A stretch of 64,000 bases of DNA from Colwellia sp. RSH04. GTDB taxonomy: Bacteria; Pseudomonadota; Gammaproteobacteria; Enterobacterales; Alteromonadaceae. The stretch covers positions 186,001 through 250,000 of the forward strand of contig NZ_QXIO01000001.1 of NCBI RefSeq assembly GCF_003545765.1. The letters are read 5' to 3'. Each line of letters begins with the position of its first letter. Position 1 is the first letter of the stretch. The position numbers and the translations under genes were made by a program. Shown here one piece after another: positions 1 through 9,421 of this stretch. The notes beneath the pieces were generated by a model. It was not told where the DNA came from and made no database searches. It saw nothing but the letters and a program-made list of their open reading frames with translations.

Positions 1-459
1 TTCAACATGACCGACCAGCACGGAGCTTTCTGGTGCTTTATCCCCAGTGTCTACTATCACCTCTTCAAACCCATATTGTGGTACATCAGCGCCTGAACTG
101 GAAAGACGAAGATAAAAGTTTATTAATTCTGCCACGTGATTATAAGCCATACCATAAGCTGAGTTACTGGCATTAGCATCAGTCCAGTCACCATCTAATA
201 CGCCATCGGTACCTCGGTTAGCAAGGTGGTATTCACCACTTTCAATATTTTGAAATAATGTCGCTGAAAAGCCCGATTCATTCACCTGTTGAACTACTTT
301 ATACTTAGAAGCAAAGTACTCTGCTTGTGCTTGAGTTAAACCATCAGGCTCTAAAGCTTTTAAAGCATCAATGAGTGTGACACCTTCCATTCCTACGGAT
401 AAAGAAGCATAAGCTGCCTGTGCTAACAATGCCTCTTCAAATAGTATTTTGATTTTCAT
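1..459 (-). CDS. Lipase-like (class 3) putative type I secretion cargo, N-terminal part
   Basis: The frame is open from an ATG at 459 to the left window edge, giving 153 residues with no stop, so the C-terminus is outside the window. An AAGGGATT ribosome binding site precedes the ATG. Residues about 80-125 contain an RGTDG...DW...DA pattern followed by an AELINFYLRL helix, which resembles the start of class 3 lipase domains in RTX-type proteins. The catalytic GHSLG region and any RTX nonapeptides would lie beyond the edge and are not seen. There is no signal peptide, as expected for a type I substrate. It is the last visible gene of a minus-strand run that begins with the exporter genes, so secretion by that exporter is a reasonable inference. 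A truncated paralogue lies at 1054-1509, with near-identical DNA over roughly 350 bases. The lipase call is moderate; export is inferred from context only. Confidence 0.6.
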   Translation of the reverse strand, partial: MKIKILFEEALLAQAAYASLSVGMEGVTLIDALKALEPDGLTQAQAEYFASKYKVVQQVNESGFSATLFQNIESGEYHLANRGTDGVLDGDWTDANASNSAYGMAYNHVAELINFYLRLSSSGADVPQYGFEEVIVDTGDKAPESSVLVGHVE

Positions 460-478
460 GTACTTAATCCCTTAAATA

Positions 479-1054
479 TTATTGCTTAAAAAATGTGTTT
501 TCAATCAAATTCATATGTTTTTCGTGGTAAAAAGCCATACCACGACTATCACGACCTGCAGGGCAATATACTCCTTGAACGGGGTTGTATTTATTGGTTC
601 TCCCCTGCATATTTAATAAACTCACCGCCTTACTTAATACCTTGCTATCACTCTTTCGAACTATAGCGCTTTCCACAGAATAAATAGGCCCTATCGATGA
701 AAGCTCTTTTCTTTCAAAAAAGCTAAGAGAATAATGCTGCTCAAAGCGCTCTTTATCGATTAGTAATTTTTTGTTATTGATATAAAAGCTACCATCAAGG
801 CGGCGCAGTGCTTTTGCACCGGCAGGAATCGGTCTAAAAAGCTCTTCTCCTAACGCCACCCGTTCATAGATAAACTGACCAACCCGCCCTTCTTCAGTAC
901 AATATTGCTCAAACAAACTATCTGAGCGTATTTTCTCAATGCTACTACAGGCACTAATACTACCAACGACTACAATAAAGAAAGCTGCAAGCACAAGCCT
1001 GATGTATCTGTTGTGCGTATTGTTACTGTTGATTAATGGGTTAAAAAATATCAT
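479..1054 (-). CDS. Lipoprotein B, paired with the lipase-like gene
   Basis: A 191-residue protein with a hydrophobic N-terminal segment ending in a lipobox (ISAC, then SS), so it is probably a lipid-anchored envelope protein. I do not recognise a named family. It is a paralogue of the protein at 1522-2109: the stretch just after the lipid-modified Cys, about 45 residues beginning SSIEKIRSDSLFEQYC, is almost identical, whereas the middle and C-terminus diverge but keep a GPIYS...RKSD...LSKAVSLLNM core. Its ATG overlaps the stop of the preceding truncated lipase gene (TAATG), with AAGGGA upstream, so the two are translationally coupled. Sitting directly before a lipase-like gene, it could be an immunity protein or a secretion/folding partner (lipase immunities of type VI systems are often lipoproteins). 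That role is inference from arrangement only. Confidence 0.6.
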   Translation of the reverse strand: MIFFNPLINSNNTHNRYIRLVLAAFFIVVVGSISACSSIEKIRSDSLFEQYCTEEGRVGQFIYERVALGEELFRPIPAGAKALRRLDGSFYINNKKLLIDKERFEQHYSLSFFERKELSSIGPIYSVESAIVRKSDSKVLSKAVSLLNMQGRTNKYNPVQGVYCPAGRDSRGMAFYHEKHMNLIENTFFKQ

Positions 1055-1509
1055 TAGGCTGCTTCCCTTATTGCTAGTTGTTGCTTACTTTGTGATGTTT
1101 CAAAAGCAAGGTGTCGTAAATTCTCACTTGATGAAACCAGTTTTGAATGCGTAACTTGAAGATAAAAGTTTATTAATTCTGCAACGTGATTATAAGCCAT
1201 GCCATAGGCTGAGTTACTGGCATTGGCATCGGTCCAGTCACCATCTAATACGCCATCGGTACCTCGGTTAGCAAGGTGGTATTCACCACTTTCAATATTT
1301 TGAAATAACGTTGCTGAAAAGCCCGATTCATTCATTTGTTGAACTACTTTATACTTAGAAGCAAAGTATTCAGCTTGCGCTTGGGTGATACTAGTATCAC
1401 TTTCTTTTAACACTTTTGCTAAATCTTCGCCTGTCATTCCAGAGGTTAGACCATCAACATAAGCTGCCTGAGCCAATAAGGCTTCATTAAATAATGTTTT
1501 TATGTCCAT
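1054..1509 (-). CDS. Truncated paralogue of the lipase-like cargo (N-terminus only)
   Basis: A 151-residue ORF with a good start (AAAGGAAT, then ATG at 1509). Residues 1 to about 117 match the N-terminus of the gene at 1-459 (shared QAQAEYFASKYKVVQQ, ESGFSATLFQNIESGEYHLA and AELINFYL). Similarity then stops abruptly near base 1157 and is replaced by about 34 unrelated residues ending in QLAIREAA. The part of the lipase fold that would carry the catalytic Ser is therefore missing. It reads as a relic of a tandem duplication, an 'orphan N-terminus'. It keeps a clean ribosome binding site and its stop overlaps the start of the next lipoprotein, so it is still translated or at least maintains coupling. 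It could be a decaying pseudogene or a reservoir for recombination with the full copy. Confidence 0.6.
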   Translation of the reverse strand: MDIKTLFNEALLAQAAYVDGLTSGMTGEDLAKVLKESDTSITQAQAEYFASKYKVVQQMNESGFSATLFQNIESGEYHLANRGTDGVLDGDWTDANASNSAYGMAYNHVAELINFYLQVTHSKLVSSSENLRHLAFETSQSKQQLAIREAA

Positions 1510-1521
1510 ATTCTTATTCCT

Positions 1522-2109
1522 TTAAATTGTTTTTATGTAAATAGTTTTCTCAATCAAAGTTCGATGATTTATCATTGATAAGGGTTGTCCTTTACTATCT
1601 TTACCTACTGGACAGGTAACCCCATTAACAGGTAAGTGCTTTCGAGTTTTCCCCAGCATATTCAATAAGCTAACAGCTTTGCTTAGAGTTTTACCATCAG
1701 ATTTCCTGATAATTGTAGTTTCCAAAGAATAAATAGGCCCTACAGGTGATAACAGTGTTTTTTCCCAAAAATTGCGTATGTAACTATTCTTAAAAGTATC
1801 TTTATCAAGTAAGAGTTTTCCACTATCACTATCAATGAAATAAATACTATCGACTCGGCGTAGCTCCTTTGCATCCGTAGGAATAGGTCTAAAAAACTCT
1901 TCACCTAACGCCACCCGTTCATAGATAAACTGACCAACCCGCCCTTCTTCATTACAATATTGCTCAAACAAACTATCTGAGCGTATTTTCTCAATGCTAC
2001 TACAGGCACTGATACAGCCTATTAATAGCAGACTAAGCACAACCAAAATTGACTTTTTATAGTGCTTGTAACTATTTTTATTACTAACAAACCAGCCGAA
2101 AATCCTCAT
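1522..2109 (-). CDS. Lipoprotein A, first copy of the duplicated pair
   Basis: A 195-residue predicted lipoprotein. The N-terminal hydrophobic stretch (about residues 20-36) leads into ISAC-SS; LIGC four residues earlier is an alternative lipobox. The start ATG at 2109 has a strong GAAGGAG site. It is paralogous to the protein at 479-1054, with a nearly identical block after the anchor (SSIEKIRSDSLFEQYC through GEEFFRPIP) and a more divergent remainder. It lies 89 bp downstream of the membrane fusion protein gene and 12 bp upstream of the truncated lipase-like gene, so it is probably co-transcribed with the exporter. Function is unknown; immunity or accessory function for the exported protein is inference. 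No similarity to TolC/LapE outer-membrane factors is seen. Confidence 0.6.
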   Translation of the reverse strand: MRIFGWFVSNKNSYKHYKKSILVVLSLLLIGCISACSSIEKIRSDSLFEQYCNEEGRVGQFIYERVALGEEFFRPIPTDAKELRRVDSIYFIDSDSGKLLLDKDTFKNSYIRNFWEKTLLSPVGPIYSLETTIIRKSDGKTLSKAVSLLNMLGKTRKHLPVNGVTCPVGKDSKGQPLSMINHRTLIEKTIYIKTI

Positions 2110-2198
2110 AAATACTCCTTCAAATTAATCCCCAATTGCTAAACACTCTTAGCTATTATCTTTAATTATTTCCCTTCAATAGAGCCTATTAACCCATA

Positions 2199-3608
2199 TT
2201 AACGCTCTCGCGCCCCTTCACTAACACCACGCATTAGTGGCGCTAATAAAAACTCCATTAATCTTCTGGTGCCTGTTTTAATTTCAACCGTAACTGACAT
2301 GCCCGGCTTTAACTTGACCCACTTTCCATCAACGTTAATTTTGTCAGTATCTATTGCAGCCTTTAAAGGGAACAATAAGCCCATTTGCTCATGTTCAATG
2401 GCATCAGCTGAAATATCAATCACTTCACCGTCGATTACCCCGTATTTAGTAAACGGAAAGCTGTCTATTTTTATTTCTGCTACTTGCCCTGTATGAACAA
2501 AACCTATGTCTTTATTAAGCAGCCCTGCTTCAATTTCAAGTTGCTGTTCGTTGGGTACTATTTTTAATAGCTCTTGTGCTGGGGTTACTATGCCGCCTAT
2601 GGTAGCAATGCTTAACTCTTCGACCACACCATCTACGGGCGCAGTGAGAATACGTAGTTCTGTTAAGCGCTTTGCTTTGGTCAGCTCTTGTTTAATGCTT
2701 TCGTTTTGTCGTGATAACTGATTGATTTCTTGTAAGGTGTTGCGTCTTATTTCAGAGCGGTAGGCTTTAAGATTTTGCTGGGCAGCAATAATACTGGCAC
2801 TTATTTGTTCTACATTGGCGTGTTCTAGATTTAAGGTTTCTGCTTGTTCAATACGCTGTTTTTCTAGCTCTAAGTATTGATTACGTGCCACCAGAGATTC
2901 AGTTAATAAGGATGCTAAGCTTTCCACTTGCTCAGTAACCAGTGGTAGAGTTTTCGTTAAGCGAATAACATTTATATTTATCGCTTTTTTCTCGGCTTTG
3001 AGTTTTACTATTTCACTAATAAAGCTATCAAGCTTTGATTGATACTCTTGCCAACTGCTATCCAATAATAGCTGCTGATTTAATGGCAGCTTGGTTTCAG
3101 TTGCATTAGTTGCTTTAGCTGCTTCATTTACTTTAGCCGTAGCATGGGTATTTTTATTAAAGTCAACATTAGAGGAGCTTAACTTAGCTAAAAATGCCTT
3201 TAACCTTGCTAGATCATTGTTATTACCTTGCCATTCATTTTGTAATCTATCCGCATCGGCTTGGTTAGATGTACTATCTAAGGCAATTAATTTATCGCCT
3301 GCCTTTACTTGCTGACCTTCTTTAATAAAAATAGTTTTAACAACGCCGGTTTCAAAGGGTTGAATTACTTTTACTTGCCCGCTAGGGACAATTTTACCTT
3401 GTGCCGTAGCAATAATGTCTATTTCTGCCCACAATGCCCACAAAATCACAATAAGAATAAGTGCACTTATGCCCCATAACATTGAGCGACTCCACTTAGG
3501 TGGTGGTGCTGCTTGAATTTCAAGGGCAGCTGGTAAAAAGGCGAGTTTTTCGCGAGCTAATTTACGATGCGCTTTAGAAGACTGAGTATCATGTGAACTA
3601 GTGGTCAT
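2199..3608 (-). CDS. Type I secretion membrane fusion protein (HlyD/LapC family)
   Basis: The periplasmic adaptor of a type I exporter, linking the inner-membrane ABC protein to an outer-membrane TolC-like channel. It has a short cytoplasmic N-terminus, one membrane segment (ALILIVILWALWAEIDIIA), the lipoyl/barrel entry motif GKIVPSGQVKVIQPFETGVV, a long coiled-coil hairpin, and the C-terminal HlyD return with ...VDGVVEELSI and LKPGMSVTVEIKTG. I take the ATG at 3608 (469 residues) rather than the upstream codon at 3680: it has AAGGAG seven bases upstream and overlaps the end of the ABC gene by only 11 bp, as is usual in coupled type I genes. No outer-membrane component is visible in the window. 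Confidence 0.9.
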   Translation of the reverse strand: MTTSSHDTQSSKAHRKLAREKLAFLPAALEIQAAPPPKWSRSMLWGISALILIVILWALWAEIDIIATAQGKIVPSGQVKVIQPFETGVVKTIFIKEGQQVKAGDKLIALDSTSNQADADRLQNEWQGNNNDLARLKAFLAKLSSSNVDFNKNTHATAKVNEAAKATNATETKLPLNQQLLLDSSWQEYQSKLDSFISEIVKLKAEKKAININVIRLTKTLPLVTEQVESLASLLTESLVARNQYLELEKQRIEQAETLNLEHANVEQISASIIAAQQNLKAYRSEIRRNTLQEINQLSRQNESIKQELTKAKRLTELRILTAPVDGVVEELSIATIGGIVTPAQELLKIVPNEQQLEIEAGLLNKDIGFVHTGQVAEIKIDSFPFTKYGVIDGEVIDISADAIEHEQMGLLFPLKAAIDTDKINVDGKWVKLKPGMSVTVEIKTGTRRLMEFLLAPLMRGVSEGARER

Positions 3609-5925
3609 GCTCAGACTCCTTACTTGGATGCTCAGTTTGATTAACAGCTTGCTGTTGTTGAGACGATTGAGGAGCAACATTTTGTTGCTGTACTGGTTTA
3701 GTTATTGGCCTTGTAGCTGGCTTAACTTGACTAACGGGCTTAGCCGCTACACCTAAACCTTGATGACTTTGAATTGAGTGCAACTGCGCATAAATACCAC
3801 CATGCTTTACCAGCTGCTGGTGATTGCCTTGTTCAACTAAGCGCCCTTTATCAACCACCATAATGCGATTAGCATCTTTTACTGCCGATAAACGATGGGC
3901 AATAATAAATACCGTGCGACCCTGACTGATTCGACGCATATTCGCCTGAATAATACTTTCAGATTCATAATCAAGCGCACTGGTTGCTTCATCAAAAATA
4001 AGTATTTTAGGGTTAGTCACTAACGCTCTTGCAATGGCAATACGCTGTCTTTGCCCGCCTGAAAGCGATGAACCTTGCTCGCCAACAATCGTGTCGTAAC
4101 CTTCAGGCAGCTCTAAAATAAATTCATGGGCTCCGCTTAATTGAGCGGCTTTTACCACTTGCTCCATCGACATGCCCGAGTCAACTAAGGCAATGTTTTC
4201 TCGTACGCTGCGATTAAATAAAAAGTTTTCTTGTAGTACTACACCTACTTGCCTGCGTAGCCATGCAGGCTCAACCATGGCTAGGTCAACACCATCAATC
4301 AACACTCGGCCAGCTTCTGGTACATATAAACGTTGCACCAGTTTAGTTAAAGTACTTTTACCTGAGCCAGAACGGCCAACAATACCGATAACTTCACCGG
4401 GGCGACATGCAAAACTAATATCATTAAGTACAGGCGGGCGATTTGGTGCATATCTAAAGATGACATTATCAAAGGTAACTTGTCCTTTAATATCAGGCAA
4501 GGTAGCGCGATTAGGATTATAACCAGGCTCTGATGGGGCATTTAATACATCGCCCAAGCGCTGCAATGAAATGTTTGCTTGTTGAAAGTCTTGCCATAAA
4601 TTAACCAAACGCATTATCGGCCCGCTCACGCGTTGAGCAAGCATATTAAAAGCAATAAATTGCCCGATAGTAAGCTCTTGTGAGACCACCGCTATCGAGC
4701 CAAAATATAAGGTGAGCAAGCCCCCAATTTTATTAATATAAGCCGCGACCTGGCTGTAAATATTATTAAGGTTACTGGTTTTAAACGAGGTGTTAACATA
4801 ATCAGCCAATTTATCTTCCCAACTGTTACGTAACTGCGGCTCAACGGCCATCGCCTTAATGGTTTCTACGCCATTAACCGATTCGACTAGGAAGGAATGG
4901 TTTTCTGCACTGCGCTGAAACTTTTCATCCAATCGTTTGCGTAAAGTAGGCGTTACTAATAAAGAAAGCGCTAAGTAAAAGGGAATGGTGCCCACAATTA
5001 TCCAAGTGAGTAGTGGTGCGTAATAAAACATTACCGCAAAGAAAATGGTACTGAAAAGTACATCAAGAACAACGGTAAGCGAGGAGCCCGTTAAAAACTC
5101 ACGTACACTATCAAGTTCTTTTACCCGTGCAACCGTATCACCTACTCGACGAGCATTAAAGTACGCCACAGGTAAAGACAACATGTGCTTATAAAGTTTA
5201 CTGCCTAGCTCTACATCGACTCTGTTGGTTGTATGCGAGAACACATAAGTTCTTAAGCCAGTAAGTACGACTTCAAAAGTGATGACAATAAAAAAGCCGA
5301 CTGCCAACACATCTAGGGTGGTCATGCCTTTATGAACTAGCACTTTATCAATAACAACCTGAAAGAAAATGGGCGATGCTAAACCCACCAGTTGAATAAA
5401 GAATGAGGCAACAAACACATCACTAAAATACGGTTTGTATTTAATTAAGGCGGGCACAAACCATGAAAAACCAAATTTGGCACTTTCATTCATTACCCCA
5501 CTAAATAATGAACTACGTTTAGAGAGCAGTAATAACTCACCTTGCCAAAAGTTTAATAACGATTCAAAGCTATGGGTAGTGGGTGCATTACGAGTTTTCT
5601 CTTTGCTATCATCAGAAACAAGCTCTTGAATAAGCACTTCTTGATTCGCCACTTTCGCAATAATAAAAAAGTGACCATCTTTATGGCGTGCAATGGCAGG
5701 TAATAAATGCTCGCTGAGTTTTTCAGGTTTATCTTGAATGAACTTAGCTTTAAAACCTAAACTTTTTGCAGCCCTAACAACATTAATATGGAGTAGTTTT
5801 TCCGCGTTTTCAGATGCACTGTCTGGGTGAAATTCTCTTATTAAAGCACTAGGCTCTGCTGGAATTTGGTGAAAGCGTGCTAACAATGATAAACATTGAA
5901 TAGCAGATTTGAAATGGCTCGACAT
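3598..5925 (-). CDS. Type I secretion ABC exporter with C39-like domain (HlyB/LapB family)
   Basis: A 775-residue fused membrane and ATPase subunit that would energise export of a C-terminal-signal protein. Domain order: an N-terminal peptidase-C39-like domain (about 1-130), a six-helix membrane domain (about 150-440), then an ATPase domain with Walker A GRSGSGKST (near residue 515), signature LSGGQRQR (near 620), Walker B ILIFDEATSALD and the H-loop IIAHRLS. In the C39-like region the position of the catalytic Cys appears to be Ser (KSAIQCLSLL), while GHFFII keeps the conserved His. It is therefore probably a non-proteolytic cargo-binding domain as in HlyB, not a leader peptidase. The C-terminal tail after about residue 715 is Gln/Pro-rich. 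AGGGA precedes the ATG. It is the first gene of the secretion run. Confidence 0.92.
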   Translation of the reverse strand: MSSHFKSAIQCLSLLARFHQIPAEPSALIREFHPDSASENAEKLLHINVVRAAKSLGFKAKFIQDKPEKLSEHLLPAIARHKDGHFFIIAKVANQEVLIQELVSDDSKEKTRNAPTTHSFESLLNFWQGELLLLSKRSSLFSGVMNESAKFGFSWFVPALIKYKPYFSDVFVASFFIQLVGLASPIFFQVVIDKVLVHKGMTTLDVLAVGFFIVITFEVVLTGLRTYVFSHTTNRVDVELGSKLYKHMLSLPVAYFNARRVGDTVARVKELDSVREFLTGSSLTVVLDVLFSTIFFAVMFYYAPLLTWIIVGTIPFYLALSLLVTPTLRKRLDEKFQRSAENHSFLVESVNGVETIKAMAVEPQLRNSWEDKLADYVNTSFKTSNLNNIYSQVAAYINKIGGLLTLYFGSIAVVSQELTIGQFIAFNMLAQRVSGPIMRLVNLWQDFQQANISLQRLGDVLNAPSEPGYNPNRATLPDIKGQVTFDNVIFRYAPNRPPVLNDISFACRPGEVIGIVGRSGSGKSTLTKLVQRLYVPEAGRVLIDGVDLAMVEPAWLRRQVGVVLQENFLFNRSVRENIALVDSGMSMEQVVKAAQLSGAHEFILELPEGYDTIVGEQGSSLSGGQRQRIAIARALVTNPKILIFDEATSALDYESESIIQANMRRISQGRTVFIIAHRLSAVKDANRIMVVDKGRLVEQGNHQQLVKHGGIYAQLHSIQSHQGLGVAAKPVSQVKPATRPITKPVQQQNVAPQSSQQQQAVNQTEHPSKESEHDH

Positions 5926-5969
5926 CGTTTCCCTGAGTCATACAACGTTCCTTATATGCAGCCCAGTCT

Positions 5970-5981
5970 ATTGTATACAAT
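5970..5981. promoter_or_regulatory. Perfect 12-bp palindrome upstream of the type I exporter
   Basis: ATTGTATACAAT is self-complementary and lies 45 bp before the exporter start, in its probable promoter region. The TTGTATACAA core resembles operators of GntR-family repressors. The same 10-mer recurs upstream of the collagenase at 48744-48753. No binding regulator can be named; the assignment is speculative. Confidence 0.3.
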
Positions 5982-6059
5982 AAACATTGTAAAGCGAAAA
6001 CGCACTCGTTGTGCATAGATGTATGTTCAAGATTAAGTTTTGACAACTATATACATAAA

Positions 6060-6084
6060 AAAAGCACCACGGTGTGGTGCTTTT
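6060..6084 (-). terminator. Terminator of csrA
   Basis: An 11-bp perfect stem (AAAAGCACCAC / GTGGTGCTTTT) with a 3-base loop. On the minus strand the stem is followed by a T-run, 22 bp after the csrA stop. A T-rich flank on both sides means it could act in both directions. Confidence 0.85.
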
Positions 6085-6105
6085 CTAAAAGAAAACAAAC
6101 ATTGA

Positions 6106-6303
6106 TTAAAGTTTATTTCCTGATGCCTCAGTATCGCCTTTTTCAGCTTGTATACGCATGTAAATCTCTTCACGGTGTACTGAGATTTCTTTTGGCGCAT
6201 TAACACCTATTCTTACCTGATTTCCTTTAACGCCTAAAACAGTTACGGTAACTTCGTCACCTATCATTAAAGTTTCACCGACGCGTCGTGTTAATATAAG
6301 CAT
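6106..6303 (-). CDS. csrA: Carbon storage regulator CsrA
   Basis: A 65-residue RNA-binding global regulator that binds GGA motifs in leader RNAs and alters translation and stability. The start [16 protein letters not shown] and the core [29 protein letters not shown] are the classic CsrA/RsmA sequence, including the RNA-contacting Arg at residue 44. The length is typical. AAGGAAG lies six bases before the ATG. It follows alaS on the same strand but is separated by about 400 bp with a terminator after alaS, so it probably has its own promoter. The alaS-csrA neighbourhood is common in gammaproteobacteria. The usual tRNA genes downstream of csrA are not seen here. Confidence 0.97.
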   Translation of the reverse strand: MLILTRRVGETLMIGDEVTVTVLGVKGNQVRIGVNAPKEISVHREEIYMRIQAEKGDTEASGNKL

Positions 6304-6700
6304 ACATCTTCCTTTTCAAATAATGAGAATCACTAAATATATATAAGCTAGTAATATATCTGGATTAGTTTACTTTTTTCTGTTTACTCTTAAGTAATAG
6401 TCAAGTTTTCGAAAAAAGTCATTATTCATTTTTACACTCATTTCCAATGAAGTGTTAAAATGAAACATTATAATTAGTAGTAAATAAGTATTTGCTACTA
6501 AATTAATAAGCAGGATCATATCAATAATCACTTACCTTTGAATAGTTTTATAGCCCTTTTTTTACACAAAAGCTGTTAAAAATTGTCCTAGGTCAGTAAC
6601 CATTTGTATATATTTACATCCTGATAACAATCAATCGCTTTTTCATAAAAAAAGGAGCTTACGCTCCTTTTAAAATATAGTTATAAACTTAGTTTAGACT
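6304..6700. other. csrA leader and alaS-csrA intergenic region
   Basis: No gene is found. The stretch holds the alaS terminator (6650-6671) and presumably the csrA promoter(s). A hairpin-capable inverted repeat, TAGTAGTAAAT (6475-6485) with ATTTGCTACTA (6490-6500), lies about 170 bp before csrA. The sequence is very AT-rich. I cannot place a promoter confidently. Confidence 0.5.
6650..6671 (-). terminator. Terminator of alaS
   Basis: A 9-bp stem (AAAAGGAGC / GCTCCTTTT) with a TTAC loop, followed on the minus strand by a run of T, 30 bp after the alaS stop. Confidence 0.85.
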
Positions 6701-9331
6701 TTAGCTTAGCTTTTCTAATAGCCAAGGTTGAACTGACGCTAATGCTGCAGTGATATTTTCCGGTTGGCTACCACCAGCTTGCGCCATATCTGGACGTCCA
6801 CCGCCTTTTCCGCCGACTTGCTGGGCAACAAGGTTAACTAACTCACCCGCTTTTACTTTAGTGGTTAAATCTTTTGTTACGCCTGCAATTAAGCCTACTT
6901 TAGGCCCATTAGCAGTCGCTAACATAATAATGCCAGATTGCATTTTATTTTTCAGCTCATCGACCATGCCACGCAAGGCTTTGCTTTCAACACCATCTAA
7001 ATCAGCAATAAGTACTTTAATACCATTAATATCAATAGCTTTACTTACAAGATCTGAACCCGCTTGCGCAGCCAATTCTTGCTTAAGTTGACTTATTTCT
7101 TTTTCAAGTTGCTTTGAGCGAATAATTAACTGCTCAACTTTGCTATCAACATTATTAGCATCTGCTTTAACTAACGCAGCAACATTATTTAATTTGTTTG
7201 CTTGTTGATTAATATATTCTAATGCAGATGTTGCTGTAACGGCTTCAATACGACGTACACCTGCTGCAATACCTGATTCAGAGACTATCTTTAATAAACC
7301 AATATCACCGGTTCTATTTACATGTACACCACCACAGAGTTCAATTGAGAAGTCACCTAACGTTACAACTCTCACTTCGTCATCATACTTTTCACCAAAA
7401 AGAGCCATCGCACCTTTCTCTTTAGCTTCTTCGATATACATAGATTCAGTTTGCTTTTCATGGTTACGACGAATTTCATCATTAACCATCTGCTCAACTT
7501 GGTGTAACTCTTGCGCGGTTACGCTTTCAAAATGGGAGAAGTCAAAACGAAGTTTTTCAGCGTCACATAATGAACCTTTTTGAGTAACATGTTCACCTAG
7601 CACCTTTCTTAGTGCAGCATGTAATAAATGAGTTGCAGTATGGTTTTTAACAATTGCCGCACGGCGTGATACATCTATTTCAGCTTTAACACGACGATTA
7701 ACCCCCATAGTAGTACGTGCAACACCACAGTGGGCGTATGCATTACCTAACTTAATGGTATCTTCAACTTCAAAAACGCCACCATCAAGGTGTAATAAAC
7801 CGGTGTCACCTACCTGACCGCCTGATTCTGCGTAAAAAGGTGTTCTATCAAGAATAACGATACCTTGCTCACCTGCTTGCAGTTCATTGACTGAACTTTG
7901 CTCTTGGTTGTTAAACAATTCAACCACAGTTGCAGAATACGAGTCATTGTCATAACCTTTAAAACCTGTTTTATGATCTGATTTTAATTGTTGGTTGTAA
8001 TCAGTTCCAAACTGGCTTGCTTGTTGAGCGCGTTCTCTTTGTAACCCCATGGCAACATCAAAGCCATTTTGGTCAATCTTTAATTGACGCTCTCTAGCAA
8101 TATCTGCCGTTAAATCAGCGGGGAAACCATAGGTATCGTATAATTTGAAGACGTCTTCACCTGAAATAGTATCGCCGTCTAAATTTGAAAGAATATCTTC
8201 TAATAACATCATACCGCGATCTAGGGTACGACCAAATTGTTCTTCTTCAATACGTAGTAGCTTTTCAATAATGGCTTGTTGTTGCAATAGTTCAGGATAA
8301 GCTTCGCCCATTTGCTCAATAAGAGAAGCAACTAGTTTATGGAAGAAATGACCTTTAGCTTCAAGTTTATGACCATGGCGTATTGCGCGACGAATGATAC
8401 GTCTTAAAACATAGCCACGACCTTCATTTGACGGCACAACACCATCAACAATTAAGAAACAACATGAACGGATATGATCACTGATTACTCTAAGTGATTT
8501 ATGTTCTAAGTCTGAACAATCTAATAGATGCGCAGTATCTTTAATAAGGGCTTGGAATAAATCAATTTCATAGTTGCTATGAACATTTTGCATAATTGCA
8601 GAAATACGCTCTAACCCCATGCCTGTATCTATAGACGGATTAGGTAGTGGCTCCATATCACCATTTGCTTGGCGATTAAACTGCATAAAGACAATGTTCC
8701 AAATTTCAATGAAACGATCACCATCTTCATCAGGAGAGCCAGGAGGTCCACCAAAGATTTCTTCACCATGATCATAAAAAATCTCAGAACATGGGCCACA
8801 AGGGCCGGTATCACCCATTGACCAGAAATTATCAGACTCATATTTTTTACTAGGTGATTTATCGCCAATACGAATTATTTTTTCAGCAGGTACACCTATG
8901 TTATCTTTCCAAAAAGAAAAGGCTTCTTCATCAGATTCATACACAGTAACAAGCAGTTTTTCTTTCGGTAAACCTAAAACATCCGTAAGAAATGTCCACG
9001 CATAAGTGATTGCATCTTCTTTAAAGTAATCACCAAAGCTAAAGTTACCTAGCATTTCGAAAAAGGTATGATGACGAGCAGTATAACCAACATTTTCTAA
9101 ATCATTATGCTTACCACCAGCACGTACACAACGCTGTGCAGAAGTGGCACGTGTATAACTACGTTTCTCAGCACCTAAAAATACATCTTTAAATGGTACC
9201 ATTCCGGCATTGGTAAAAAGTAAGGTCGCATCATTACCCGGTACAAGAGAGCTGCTCTTGACAATTTGATGCTGCTTGGTGGCAAAAAAATCTAAAAATG
9301 CTTGGCGTACTTCGGCGGTGCTTTTAATCAT
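6701..9331 (-). CDS. alaS: Alanyl-tRNA synthetase
   Basis: An 876-residue class II synthetase that charges tRNA-Ala. The catalytic domain begins [17 protein letters not shown] and includes [15 protein letters not shown] and [18 protein letters not shown]. The editing domain carries the zinc ligands HTATHLLH and CGGVH. The C-terminal domain ends with [18 protein letters not shown], the C-Ala glycine-rich motif. The length is normal for AlaS. It lies downstream of dinB-recX with a 90-bp gap and is followed by its own terminator. No anomalies seen. Confidence 0.98.
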   Translation of the reverse strand: MIKSTAEVRQAFLDFFATKQHQIVKSSSLVPGNDATLLFTNAGMVPFKDVFLGAEKRSYTRATSAQRCVRAGGKHNDLENVGYTARHHTFFEMLGNFSFGDYFKEDAITYAWTFLTDVLGLPKEKLLVTVYESDEEAFSFWKDNIGVPAEKIIRIGDKSPSKKYESDNFWSMGDTGPCGPCSEIFYDHGEEIFGGPPGSPDEDGDRFIEIWNIVFMQFNRQANGDMEPLPNPSIDTGMGLERISAIMQNVHSNYEIDLFQALIKDTAHLLDCSDLEHKSLRVISDHIRSCCFLIVDGVVPSNEGRGYVLRRIIRRAIRHGHKLEAKGHFFHKLVASLIEQMGEAYPELLQQQAIIEKLLRIEEEQFGRTLDRGMMLLEDILSNLDGDTISGEDVFKLYDTYGFPADLTADIARERQLKIDQNGFDVAMGLQRERAQQASQFGTDYNQQLKSDHKTGFKGYDNDSYSATVVELFNNQEQSSVNELQAGEQGIVILDRTPFYAESGGQVGDTGLLHLDGGVFEVEDTIKLGNAYAHCGVARTTMGVNRRVKAEIDVSRRAAIVKNHTATHLLHAALRKVLGEHVTQKGSLCDAEKLRFDFSHFESVTAQELHQVEQMVNDEIRRNHEKQTESMYIEEAKEKGAMALFGEKYDDEVRVVTLGDFSIELCGGVHVNRTGDIGLLKIVSESGIAAGVRRIEAVTATSALEYINQQANKLNNVAALVKADANNVDSKVEQLIIRSKQLEKEISQLKQELAAQAGSDLVSKAIDINGIKVLIADLDGVESKALRGMVDELKNKMQSGIIMLATANGPKVGLIAGVTKDLTTKVKAGELVNLVAQQVGGKGGGRPDMAQAGGSQPENITAALASVQPWLLEKLS

Positions 9332-9421
9332 GGGGCTCTCAATCGTTCATTCAATTAATACTGGGTAGTACTTTCTACACTGCGATTACCTCTAGTGAGG
9401 TTTCGTTAATAACTCAAAAGC

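Noticed and set aside
5849-6046. Minus-strand ORF overlapping the start of the exporter gene
   Set aside because: No ribosome site, overlaps the exporter in another frame, Cys-rich random-looking text.
6085-6105. tRNA genes expected after csrA
   Set aside because: Searched by eye for the TTCGANTC-type T-loop and acceptor pairing around csrA; only a terminator is present.
6316-6335. Possible Fur half-site (TGAGAAT) before csrA
   Set aside because: Only one half matches; the other half shows no symmetry, and csrA is not a known Fur target.
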